This document shows positions 36,423 through 44,118 of a stretch of 64,000 nucleotides of DNA, one piece after another (positions within the stretch are counted from its first letter, which is position 1; each line of letters begins with the position of its first letter). The translations under genes and the position numbers were made by a program. Origin of the DNA: Pseudomonadota bacterium (GTDB lineage Bacteria > Pseudomonadota > Alphaproteobacteria > Rhizobiales > Hyphomicrobiaceae). The notes under the pieces are model-generated. The model was not told where the DNA came from, searched no databases, and was given only the letters and a program-made list of their open reading frames with translations. The stretch spans positions 12,446-76,445 of the forward strand of contig JAFAFW010000052.1 in NCBI GenBank assembly GCA_023423275.1, given 5' to 3'.

Positions 36423-36714
36423 ATGGATCCAGTTGACCTCCCAAATTCCCGCGTCTCGTGTTGTTCGACCAATCGGCGAAGGACGTTTGGCCCGCTTTGG
36501 GGCACGAGGCGGCGAAGCGGCAAAACGATGTCAAGGGCGCGGGACGGCAAGCCTCATTTCTGCCCTCTCCATGGTCTTGATCAGGAGCTACCCGGACGAT
36601 GTTTCTGGTGCCATCTCGCTCGCGACGCATCTCCCCGAGCGACGGAAATCGGCTCCGCCAACGTTCAGTTATGGTCCGGGGAGTTCACATCGAAGATAAT
36701 CAGATGGTGAGATC

Positions 36715-37272
36715 ATGAAAAAGCATGCCCTGATTGGGGCGCTTGCCGGGTTGGCGTTGGTCGGAATTACCGCGGCAACCGCGGCGCAAGCCGCGCCCGG
36801 TTTCTCGACGGCCGATGTCAATATCAGAAGCGGGCCCGATACCGAGTTTCCCAGCATCGGCGTCATTCCGGAAGGAGATCCGGTGGACGTCCGCGGCTGC
36901 CTCGACGACGAGTCGTGGTGTGACGTCAGATGGGGAGACAATCGCGGCTGGGTCTACAGCGAATATCTCGGGTTCGACTATCGCGGTGCTCCGACACCGC
37001 TGCCGGATATCGGTCTGTCCGTGTTCCGAATTCCGGTTGTGACCTTCGTCGGTGTCGATTATTGGCGGCGCCATTATGTCGGGCGGCCCTGGTACAAGGA
37101 TCATGATCGGTGGACCCGGTATAAGCCTCGCCGTCGTGCCGGCTGGCACGCGCCACCCCCAGGTCCGCGTGCTGCGGGCTGGTGGCGGTCGGGATACCGG
37201 GCTCCTCCGGGCATGCGTCCGCCGCCGGATCGCGGATGGAGGCGCCCGCACCGCGACGGGCATCGACGCTAA
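36715..37272 (+). CDS. Exported SH3-domain protein with basic tail
   Basis: The 185-residue protein has a signal peptide (LAGLALVGITAATAAQA) and a bacterial SH3 domain (about residues 32-85; TADVNIRSGPDTEFP to DDESWCDVRWGDNRGWVYSEYL). The following segment is Arg/Tyr/Pro-rich (YWRRHYVGRPWYKDHDRW). Such proteins bind peptidoglycan or other envelope polymers in the periplasm. The ATG at 36715 follows a short upstream AGATGGTGA. Function beyond binding is unknown. Confidence 0.75.
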   Translation: MKKHALIGALAGLALVGITAATAAQAAPGFSTADVNIRSGPDTEFPSIGVIPEGDPVDVRGCLDDESWCDVRWGDNRGWVYSEYLGFDYRGAPTPLPDIGLSVFRIPVVTFVGVDYWRRHYVGRPWYKDHDRWTRYKPRRRAGWHAPPPGPRAAGWWRSGYRAPPGMRPPPDRGWRRPHRDGHRR

Positions 37273-37710
37273 GGTGGAATTTTGCGTGGTGGTAAACACT
37301 CCACCACGCAATCAAACCGGGCGACGGCACAGCTTGTGGACGAGCTCGAGGCGCGTCGCCTGATGGGGTGGCAGAACCGTGTGGCCTGTGGTCACACGGT
37401 TTTTGGCGAGCCAGCTTCATCACGTTGGCGCGCCGGCGGGGCGCTATTCGGAAAAGAAGCCGGAAGCCTTGTCCTGGCGCTTTTCAGCACGTGCCGGGCT
37501 GCGCGATTCTCGCCTGCCCAATCCCTGAAGCATGCGACATGCTTGAGCGCAGCACATCTGCCATGGTTGAGCCATAGTGCTGGCCTTTTCTGGTTCGTAC
37601 AGGTCAAAGCATATCCGCGCTGTGCATGGCATTTCCTGCTAGACCCACCGGGCGGGTGACGACCTTGAATTCTTAATCCGACAATATGGGACGCTTTCTT
37701 GGGTCTGCTG
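37273..37710. other. 438-base intergenic region with two strong hairpins
   Basis: No gene is supported here. A perfect 10-bp inverted repeat with an 8-base loop sits at 37283-37310 just after the SH3 gene stop, and a terminator with a 12-bp stem (one G-U pair) is at 37375-37405. A third small palindrome, AAGCATG/CATGCTT, is near 37530. The region between the first two hairpins could form a small RNA of about 120 bases; nothing recognisable was seen. Confidence 0.45.
37375..37405 (+). terminator. Strong intrinsic terminator downstream of the SH3 gene
   Basis: A 12-bp stem (AACCGTGTGGCC / GGTCACACGGTT, one G-U pair, loop TGT) is followed by a T-run. This is a good Rho-independent terminator, but it lies about 100 bases beyond the SH3 stop. 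Confidence 0.75.
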
Positions 37711-39435
37711 ATGATCAGACCGTCGACATCACGGTTGCGCAGTTGGCTTCCGTCGCCGCCGCAGGAACTCTCGCTCGGCACCCTTTTGGGTGTTGTGGTC
37801 ATGGCTGCGCTGATGCCTTTGATCCTGGTCGGCGGATTCGGAATTTATCGCTTCGCCGTGACCGAGCGCGCGTCAGAAATGAGCCGCGTCGCCAGCACGG
37901 CTGCCAGCCTCTCGCGGGCCTTGGATCGCGAGCTGCACGGTTTTCTGGATTCGGCGGAAATCCTGGCGGGTCAACCGCCACTGCAGGAGGGCGATCTCGC
38001 CGAATTCGAGCGTTTGGCGAAGGAAGCGGCGGAGAAGTCGAATGGCGATTTCGTTCTCGTCGACCGGTCTTTTCAGCAGCTCGTCAATACGCGTCTCGAA
38101 TCCGGCGCGACGTTACCCAAGACGGGAAATCCGGACGGGGTGCGTCAGGTCTTCGAGACGAAGCGCGCGACGATAGGGGATCTGGGATACGGCGCCGTCG
38201 CACATCAGTTGCTGTTCGGCGTCCGCGTTCCTGTGACCGTGCGTGGCGAGGTCCGGTACGTGCTCGCTTATGCGCCGCGCAGCGATGCAATCGTGGACAT
38301 TCTCAAGCAGACCTATCTACCCGATGGATGGTTTGCCGCTGTCCTGGGGCGGGATGGCTTGATCTTGGCTAGGTCTTCACGCCACGAGGAATTTTTCGGC
38401 CGGTCGGCCTCTGATGCGTTCGTTTCGAAAATTCATGGCGCCAGCGGATTGGTCGAGAGCACAGATCTCGAAGGGCGCTCTTCGGTGACTGCTCATCACC
38501 AGTCCGAACTCAGCCAATGGCGAGCGGTGGTCTGGGCACCTGAAGCCGTGCTGTCCGCGCCCTTGAACCGCGCGCTGTCTCTGACGCTGGTCATGTCGGG
38601 TCTTGCATTGGCCATGTCGCTTGCCGCGGCGTTACTGGCGGGTCGCATGATCGCGCAACCGTCCCGGCGCGTGGTGAAGGCGGCTAGAGCTCTGGGCGAG
38701 GGACGTCCGGTGCAGGTCGCGCCGACGTTGATGCATGAAGCCAATATCGTATTTGGCGCACTTGCCGACGCGTCCAAGACCATCGCCGCCAGGGAAGCAG
38801 CTCTGCGCAACAGCGAACAGAAAACGCGTTTTGTGATGCGCGAACTCTCGCACAGATCCAAGAATCTGCTGGCGATCGTGCAAGCGATGGCACGGCAAAC
38901 GGCACGTGCGACCAGCGATTACAAGGAGTTTCAAGAGAGATTTGCAGATCGGATTTCGAGTCTGGCTCGTTCGCACGATCTGCTGGTGCATCACGATTGG
39001 AATGGCATTGCGATTTCGGAACTCATCAAGACGCAACTAGCCCCATTCATCGACGCCGATGGAAACCGCCTTTCAGTCGAAGGCCCGTCCTTGGTCCTGA
39101 AGCCGGAGGCTGCGCAGACAATCGGCATGGCGTTGCATGAGCTTGCCACCAACGCATCGAAGTACGGTGCGCTGTCGGCCCCGGCAGGCCGTGTTGAAGT
39201 CAAATGGCGACGGGAGACCGACGCAGAGGGCGCGCCGCGGCTCGAGGTGCACTGGCGGGAAATCGGCGGTCCTCCAGTCGAAAAGCCGGCGCGCGCCGGG
39301 TTTGGCCATAATGTCGTTGAAGGCATGGTGGCCGCAAGCCTCAACGGCAAGGCGCAATTGTCTTGGAACCGGGAGGGCGTGGTCTGGAGCCTGGACGTCC
39401 CTGCCGACTGTCTCGCAGCGGATGTCGGGACCTAA
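37711..39435 (+). CDS. HWE-family sensor histidine kinase
   Basis: The roughly 574-residue protein has an N-terminal transmembrane helix, a periplasmic sensor domain of about 240 residues (CACHE-like in size), a second helix (ALSLTLVMSGLALAMSLAAALL) with a HAMP-like linker, and a catalytic core. The phospho-acceptor His381 is in MRELSHRSKNLLAIVQAMARQ, and the HWE signature is in EVHWREIGG (Trp515, Glu517). Such kinases drive general-stress or light/redox responses, but the periplasmic domain points to a chemical signal. No response regulator is adjacent. The ATG at 37711 is used; the frame opens at a TTG at 37699. Confidence 0.85.
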   Translation: MIRPSTSRLRSWLPSPPQELSLGTLLGVVVMAALMPLILVGGFGIYRFAVTERASEMSRVASTAASLSRALDRELHGFLDSAEILAGQPPLQEGDLAEFERLAKEAAEKSNGDFVLVDRSFQQLVNTRLESGATLPKTGNPDGVRQVFETKRATIGDLGYGAVAHQLLFGVRVPVTVRGEVRYVLAYAPRSDAIVDILKQTYLPDGWFAAVLGRDGLILARSSRHEEFFGRSASDAFVSKIHGASGLVESTDLEGRSSVTAHHQSELSQWRAVVWAPEAVLSAPLNRALSLTLVMSGLALAMSLAAALLAGRMIAQPSRRVVKAARALGEGRPVQVAPTLMHEANIVFGALADASKTIAAREAALRNSEQKTRFVMRELSHRSKNLLAIVQAMARQTARATSDYKEFQERFADRISSLARSHDLLVHHDWNGIAISELIKTQLAPFIDADGNRLSVEGPSLVLKPEAAQTIGMALHELATNASKYGALSAPAGRVEVKWRRETDAEGAPRLEVHWREIGGPPVEKPARAGFGHNVVEGMVAASLNGKAQLSWNREGVVWSLDVPADCLAADVGT

Positions 39436-41141
39436 GCGGCTGCTGGCGGAGCCGGTGGCGTTTCCGTCCGGATGTATTGCTCGATCAAGGCTGCTGCAAT
39501 TTCCTGCTCTCCAAGCACTACGGAACTTGCCCCGTACGAACGCAGATGGTTGGCCTCAGCGTCGGAATGTGCCCGGGCGATGATTTCCAGGGAAGGGTTC
39601 AAGGCACGCGCCTGCTGCACGATTTGTCCGGCCTCGAATGTGTCCGGTATCGCAACGAGCAGGGTGCGCGCATGGCCCAAATTGGCGGCCGGCAATATCT
39701 GCGTGGCATTGCCGGCCATGGCTTCGATGCCGCTCTCTTTGAGTTTCGCGACCGTCTCTTCCTTTTCGTCGATGACAAAGAGCGGCGGAGTGACCTGCCT
39801 CAGAGCTTCTACAACCCGGCTTCCGACCCGCCCGGCGCCAATCACGACATTATGCTGTTTCAAAGCCGTGGGCTCAGGAAGCGTCTCGGAGGGCTCTGCC
39901 GGCGCCCCTTCCTGCGCCAGCGTCCGATCGTACCGTTCGATCCAGGGCGTCAGCCAGCCTAGACCCGCAAACAGGGCCGGGTTGATGAGGATGGATAGGA
40001 TCGCACCGGCAAGGATGAGATCGCGGCCATGCTCCGGCAGCAATCCGAGGCTCATGCCGAGACCTGCAAGAATGAACGAGAATTCTCCGATTTGAGCGAG
40101 GCTAACGGCCACCGTCATGGCGGTGCCCAGGGGGTAGCCGAATGCGAGAACGATGCCGAGCGCGGCAGCGGATTTTCCAACGATGATGATCAGCACCGTT
40201 GCGATGACCGGCAGGGTCTCGCGGATCAGGATCAGCGGATCGAACAACATGCCCACCGAAACGAAGAACAGCACGGCGAACGCATCACGTAGAGGCAGCG
40301 ACTCCGCGGCGGCTTGCTGGCTCAGTTGAGATTCGCTGAGGATCATACCGGCGAAGAAAGCACCGAGCGCGAATGACACCCCGAACAGCTCCGCCGCGCC
40401 GTAGGCGACCCCGAGCGCAATGGACAGGATCGAAAGGCGAAACAGCTCCCGCGAGCCGCTGTGGGCAACGTGATGCAGAACCCAGGGAATAAGCCGCCGC
40501 CCAACGACCATCATGACAACGACGAAGGCGCAAATCTTTGCCACCGTCCAGCCGAGCGTCAGTATGATGTCAGCCGATCGGGGTTCAAAGCCCGGGGCAA
40601 TGTCGCCGCTTTTATCGAAAAAAGGCGCCAGTGCCGGCAACAGCACGAGCGTCAGCACCATGGCGATATCTTCCACGACCAGCCATCCAACGGCGATGTG
40701 GCCGCGTTGCGTATTGAGAAGACGGCGCTCCTGCAAGGCCCGCAGCAGAACGACCGTGCTGGCGACCGAGAGCGCGAGCCCGAATACGATGCCTGCTCCA
40801 ATACGCCAGCCGATTGCCCAGGCAAGACCCATGCCCATCAATGTGGCGACCGCGATCTGGGCCACAGCCCCCGGCAGCGCGATGGCTTTGACATTGATGA
40901 GATCACGAAATGAGAAGTGCAGGCCGACGCCGAACATCAGGAGAATGACGCCGATTTCCGCCAGATCGTGCGCAATGGCCTGATCCGCGACAAACCCCGG
41001 AGTGTGTGGCCCGACGAGGACGCCCGCCAGGAGATATCCGACAAGAGGCGAAACGCGGAAGCGGTTGGCTATTGCGCCAAGCAAAAAGGCCAGCACAAGC
41101 CCGACGACGATTGTTCCGATAAGCGGCGTGTGCTGAGGCAT
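39432..41141 (-). CDS. ybaL: YbaL-type cation:proton antiporter with RCK domain
   Basis: The 569-residue protein has about 12 helices of a CPA2 antiporter (residues about 5-400; LAFLLGAIANRFRVSPLVGY and HDLAEIGVILLMFGVGLHFS), then a cytoplasmic TrkA-N/RCK domain with the dinucleotide motif NVVIGAGRVGSRVVEAL. YbaL-like proteins are proposed K+/H+ exchangers gated by nucleotides. Its stop overlaps the convergent kinase stop by 4 bases. The symbol is given by overall plan; KefB/KefC-like is an alternative. Confidence 0.82.
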   Translation of the reverse strand: MPQHTPLIGTIVVGLVLAFLLGAIANRFRVSPLVGYLLAGVLVGPHTPGFVADQAIAHDLAEIGVILLMFGVGLHFSFRDLINVKAIALPGAVAQIAVATLMGMGLAWAIGWRIGAGIVFGLALSVASTVVLLRALQERRLLNTQRGHIAVGWLVVEDIAMVLTLVLLPALAPFFDKSGDIAPGFEPRSADIILTLGWTVAKICAFVVVMMVVGRRLIPWVLHHVAHSGSRELFRLSILSIALGVAYGAAELFGVSFALGAFFAGMILSESQLSQQAAAESLPLRDAFAVLFFVSVGMLFDPLILIRETLPVIATVLIIIVGKSAAALGIVLAFGYPLGTAMTVAVSLAQIGEFSFILAGLGMSLGLLPEHGRDLILAGAILSILINPALFAGLGWLTPWIERYDRTLAQEGAPAEPSETLPEPTALKQHNVVIGAGRVGSRVVEALRQVTPPLFVIDEKEETVAKLKESGIEAMAGNATQILPAANLGHARTLLVAIPDTFEAGQIVQQARALNPSLEIIARAHSDAEANHLRSYGASSVVLGEQEIAAALIEQYIRTETPPAPPAAA

Positions 41142-41516
41142 TCCGTCCTTTGACCTGCGTATTGCACCGGCCTGCTATCCCACGATTGATCCGTCGCGGA
41201 GGCCATCCGATACAGGGTTGCCTTGAGGTTCAGGACTCAGATTTACAAAATCTGACGTCGAGCGCCAGACTCGTAGCGGCCTTGGAGCGAAAAAAGGGTT
41301 TGGCGGTCTGCGCGGATTGGAACGCGATGCTGTCTCGGCCTCGCTCCTCATCGAAGAGGCGGACCGTGATCTCGGTCATTTGGGTTCATGTTCGCAGTTC
41401 GGAGAGATCCAGCCCGTCTGGACGTAGCGATCGGCGAACGAGTGATCGCAGCGCGCAAAATGAAGAACGCCCTGTTGCCAGGGCGTTCTTCAGTCTCAAT
41501 CAGACGACGGTAGAAA
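41142..41516. other. 375-base intergenic region with a terminator
   Basis: Between ybaL (starting 41141) and the H-NS-like gene. It holds the H-NS terminator at 41457-41492 and a small stem at 41237-41255 (TCAGATTT / AAATCTGA). No gene is supported. Promoter elements for ybaL should lie in the left part. Confidence 0.45.
41457..41492 (-). terminator. Intrinsic terminator of the H-NS-like gene
   Basis: A perfect 14-bp stem (TGAAGAACGCCCTG / CAGGGCGTTCTTCA, loop TTGC) lies 25 bases past the H-NS-like stop and is followed on the minus strand by TTTT. Confidence 0.85.
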
Positions 41517-41837
41517 CTAGATCCGGAAACTGTCGAGCTTCTGGCCCTTCCTGAGGGCGGCAACAAGCCAGCGCGGCTGGCGGCCACGGCCGGCCCAGGT
41601 CTGGCTCGGATCCGTCGGATTGCGATACTTCGCCTTGACCTTGGATGCCTTGCGCGGAGCCTTGGATGACAGGAGTTCCGACAGATCAATTCCTGATTTG
41701 GCCGCGAGCTCGGAAATCTTGCGCTTGACTTCGGCTTTCTCAGCAGCCTTGCGGGCGACCATGGCGGCAGCAACGCGATCCCGAAGCTCCACGAGTTCCT
41801 TGTAGGACATGCTGTCCAGACCATTCACCTTGGACAT
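41517..41837 (-). CDS. H-NS/MvaT-like histone family protein
   Basis: The 106-residue protein has a helical N-terminus (about 1-55, SYKELVELRDRVAAAMVARK) for oligomerisation, a Lys-rich linker and the H-NS-type DNA-binding segment YRNPTDPSQTWAGRGRQPRWL. Such proteins coat AT-rich DNA, silence transferred genes and compact the nucleoid. The protein has an AAGGAG ribosome-binding site on the minus strand and lies next to an AT-richer, gene-poor stretch (41838-42521). Confidence 0.87.
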   Translation of the reverse strand: MSKVNGLDSMSYKELVELRDRVAAAMVARKAAEKAEVKRKISELAAKSGIDLSELLSSKAPRKASKVKAKYRNPTDPSQTWAGRGRQPRWLVAALRKGQKLDSFRI

Positions 41838-42521
41838 ACTCTAACTCCTTGTGGTTCTCACTGTTGAGGGTGCGTTTTAAACGCGGCAGATTTTGCAAAT
41901 AGGGTGCAATTGGTCGCAGCGCTGACATTTATGCGCTATCACGCGACCTTGCGATAACCCAAGCGCGCTAGATAGGCCAGCAGATATGATTTTTCCGTTG
42001 ACGGTCTTCTGGGGGGACTTCGATTTGTGGATTGCGATACATGTCGAAGGAATTGCAGCAGAACACCAATGCTATTTCCAGGTGGTAACATCAGATGATG
42101 GCGCTCCGGTAGGAATTAAAGACCCCTGCCTTTACGCATTGCAATGGAATTGGCCCTTCTTGCGGCTGCCGTCAAGATGCTGGTCGATTCAATCGGATCA
42201 TCCGCTTTCGATCGTGGCGCATCGTACATAGGTATTGCATCGCGTCCGATTGGCGGTTGGGAAGAAAGAAATCATTGCGACTGACGCGCAATATTCATCT
42301 CCCCGGATTAGAACTGTCATCATTCCGATCTATTTCGGATCATTTGGCTTGGCGCGATCTGCCGGGCGCGAGTGGATCGCCTTGCCGTGGGCGTTGTCGA
42401 GCGCGCGGCTAACATCGATAGATAGCGAGATGATGAAGATCTTTGATGCGGCGTCCGCGGAGGATCCACTGCGGTCGCGATCGCTGCGGCAACGCGGTCG
42501 TAGGCGCAGTCAAACAACGCG
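41838..42521. other. 684-base gene-poor, AT-richer stretch
   Basis: This region between the H-NS-like gene and the acyl-CoA synthetase has visibly lower G+C than its surroundings, especially 41980-42330. Two short plus-strand open frames (81 residues at 41986, 98 at 42235) have no recognisable domain and lack convincing ribosome-binding sites. It may be a decayed gene, a promoter region or H-NS target DNA; none can be shown here. Confidence 0.4.
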
Positions 42522-44036
42522 TCAGGCGTAGGTGCGGAGTTCGGTTTTGAGCACTTTGCCGTAATTGTTCTTCGGCAGGCTGTCGACGAAGCGGTAGTGT
42601 TTCGGACGCTTGAAACGCGCAATATTATCGAGACACAGGGCGTCCAGTGTCTCGATTGTGGCGCCGCCGCCGGGACGTGCGACGATAAATGCAACGACTT
42701 CCTCGCCCCATTCCGCATGAGGGCGGCCAACGACGGCGCACTCGATAACGTCGGGATGGGTGAGCAGAATTTCCTCGATCTCGCGCGGATAGATATTCGT
42801 ACCGCCGGAAATGATCAGATCCTTGGAACGGTCCTTCAGCGTGAGAAAGCCTGCGCAATCCATACTGCCGAGATCACCGGTCCACAGCCAGCCATCACGT
42901 AATGATTTGGCATTGGCCTCCGTGTTATCGAGATAACCGCGCATCACGCAGTCGCTACGGGTAATGATCTCTCCGATTTCGCCGGGCGGCAGGTCGCGTC
43001 CCTGATCGTCAACGATACGGAACGCGACGCCGGTGCGCGCAACCCCGACACTTGCAAGTCGCGCCTCGTAGTCAGGATGTGCGGTGTCGGCATGGCAGGA
43101 CTTGTCAAGTCCGGAAATGGTCATCGGGCTCTCGCCCTGACCATAGAGCTGATAGAATTTTTGCCCGAACCGCGCGATTCCTCGTTTGAGATCGGCAACG
43201 TACATCGGCGCGCCGCCATAAATGATCGTTTTCAAGCCGCGCGAATCTTCGGCTTCGGTCTGCGGATGATTGATCAGGCGCACGACCATCGTTGGCGCGG
43301 CAAACATGCTGACATTTCGATGCAAATGGAATGTGGAAAGAACCTTCGCAGGATCGAAACTGCTCAAGACGACGTTATGGGAGCCATGAGCGATGTGCGC
43401 GAGGCCGTAAAGTCCGGAACCGTGCGATAGCGGCGCGGCGTGCAGCATCGTATCGTCGGGGCCGAGGAAATCGATATCGGCCGTATAGGCGTGGATCATG
43501 AACAACAGGTTGCGGTGCGTCAGCACGGCGCCTTTCGGCCGGCCGGTCGTGCCGCTGGTGTAGAACAGCCAGGCATCGCCCTCCGGACCGCCAGTCGCGT
43601 GCAGGACGGGATCACCCTCGAGAAGCTTTCCATAGTCGCGAGTGCCGGTGGCAATGATGTCCGGCAGGTCGCCACCGGTCAGTGCCGTCATCTGATCGGC
43701 GAGGTGAGGCGTCGCTACGACGAGGCGGGCGGCGCTGTTATCGATGATCCAGGCGAGTTCCTTGGGGTGCAGCTTGGCGTTGATCGGCACGGCGGCCAAA
43801 CCGGCGCGCCACACGCCGTACAGCACCGGAAAGAACTCCGCGCTGTTTTCCATAACGACCGCGACACGATCTCCGGCCTTCAGGCCGTGATGCCGGAACA
43901 ATGACCCGGCAATGGCCGCCGCCTGTTGCTCGAAGGCGGCGTAGGTGATCCTGGTATCGCCGCAGGATATTGCGGCCTGGTCCGGAAAACGTGCCGCGAT
44001 CGATTGCAAAGTGAGGGAAAGGTTCATCAGCCGCAT
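42522..44036 (-). CDS. AMP-forming acyl-CoA synthetase
   Basis: The 504-residue protein is a member of the ANL superfamily. It has the P-loop YTSGTTGRPKGAVLTH (about residues 159-174), the A5-type motif QLYGQGESPMTISGLD, WLWTGDLGSMDCAGFLTLKDR and the catalytic Lys494 in NNYGKVLKTEL. It activates a carboxylic acid to its CoA thioester through an acyl-AMP. Medium-chain or aromatic acids are possible; the substrate is not determined. A second ATG lies 9 bases inside. A 17-base palindrome lies in the promoter region. Confidence 0.9.
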   Translation of the reverse strand: MRLMNLSLTLQSIAARFPDQAAISCGDTRITYAAFEQQAAAIAGSLFRHHGLKAGDRVAVVMENSAEFFPVLYGVWRAGLAAVPINAKLHPKELAWIIDNSAARLVVATPHLADQMTALTGGDLPDIIATGTRDYGKLLEGDPVLHATGGPEGDAWLFYTSGTTGRPKGAVLTHRNLLFMIHAYTADIDFLGPDDTMLHAAPLSHGSGLYGLAHIAHGSHNVVLSSFDPAKVLSTFHLHRNVSMFAAPTMVVRLINHPQTEAEDSRGLKTIIYGGAPMYVADLKRGIARFGQKFYQLYGQGESPMTISGLDKSCHADTAHPDYEARLASVGVARTGVAFRIVDDQGRDLPPGEIGEIITRSDCVMRGYLDNTEANAKSLRDGWLWTGDLGSMDCAGFLTLKDRSKDLIISGGTNIYPREIEEILLTHPDVIECAVVGRPHAEWGEEVVAFIVARPGGGATIETLDALCLDNIARFKRPKHYRFVDSLPKNNYGKVLKTELRTYA

Positions 44037-44066
44037 GCCACGTTGAGCCCCGCAAACTGGCGGCTA

Positions 44067-44083
44067 GAATAATGCGATTATTC
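44067..44083. promoter_or_regulatory. Palindrome in the acyl-CoA synthetase promoter region
   Basis: GAATAATgcgATTATTC is a perfect 17-base inverted repeat lying 31-47 bases upstream of the acyl-CoA synthetase start, and it is AT-rich against its surroundings. A TetR- or FadR-type operator is a reasonable guess; it could also serve as a weak hairpin for the AsmA end. The cognate regulator is not in the window. Confidence 0.35.
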
Positions 44084-44118
44084 CTCCGATCAAACCCTGC
44101 ACGATCCGCCCGGCTGGC

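Noticed and set aside
36305..36550. Minus-strand open frame across tRNA-Gln
   Set aside because: The translated stretch WIRTTTSGVRVRCSTVKLS is simply the antisense of the tRNA, and no recombinase or integrase is adjacent.
39432..39435. Overlapping stops of the kinase and ybaL as a regulatory device
   Set aside because: A 4-base overlap of convergent stops is common and no terminator or antisense structure is visible there.
41986..42531. Two short plus-strand frames in the AT-richer gap
   Set aside because: There is no ribosome-binding site, codon bias or domain to support either; they are recorded as a gene-poor stretch instead.
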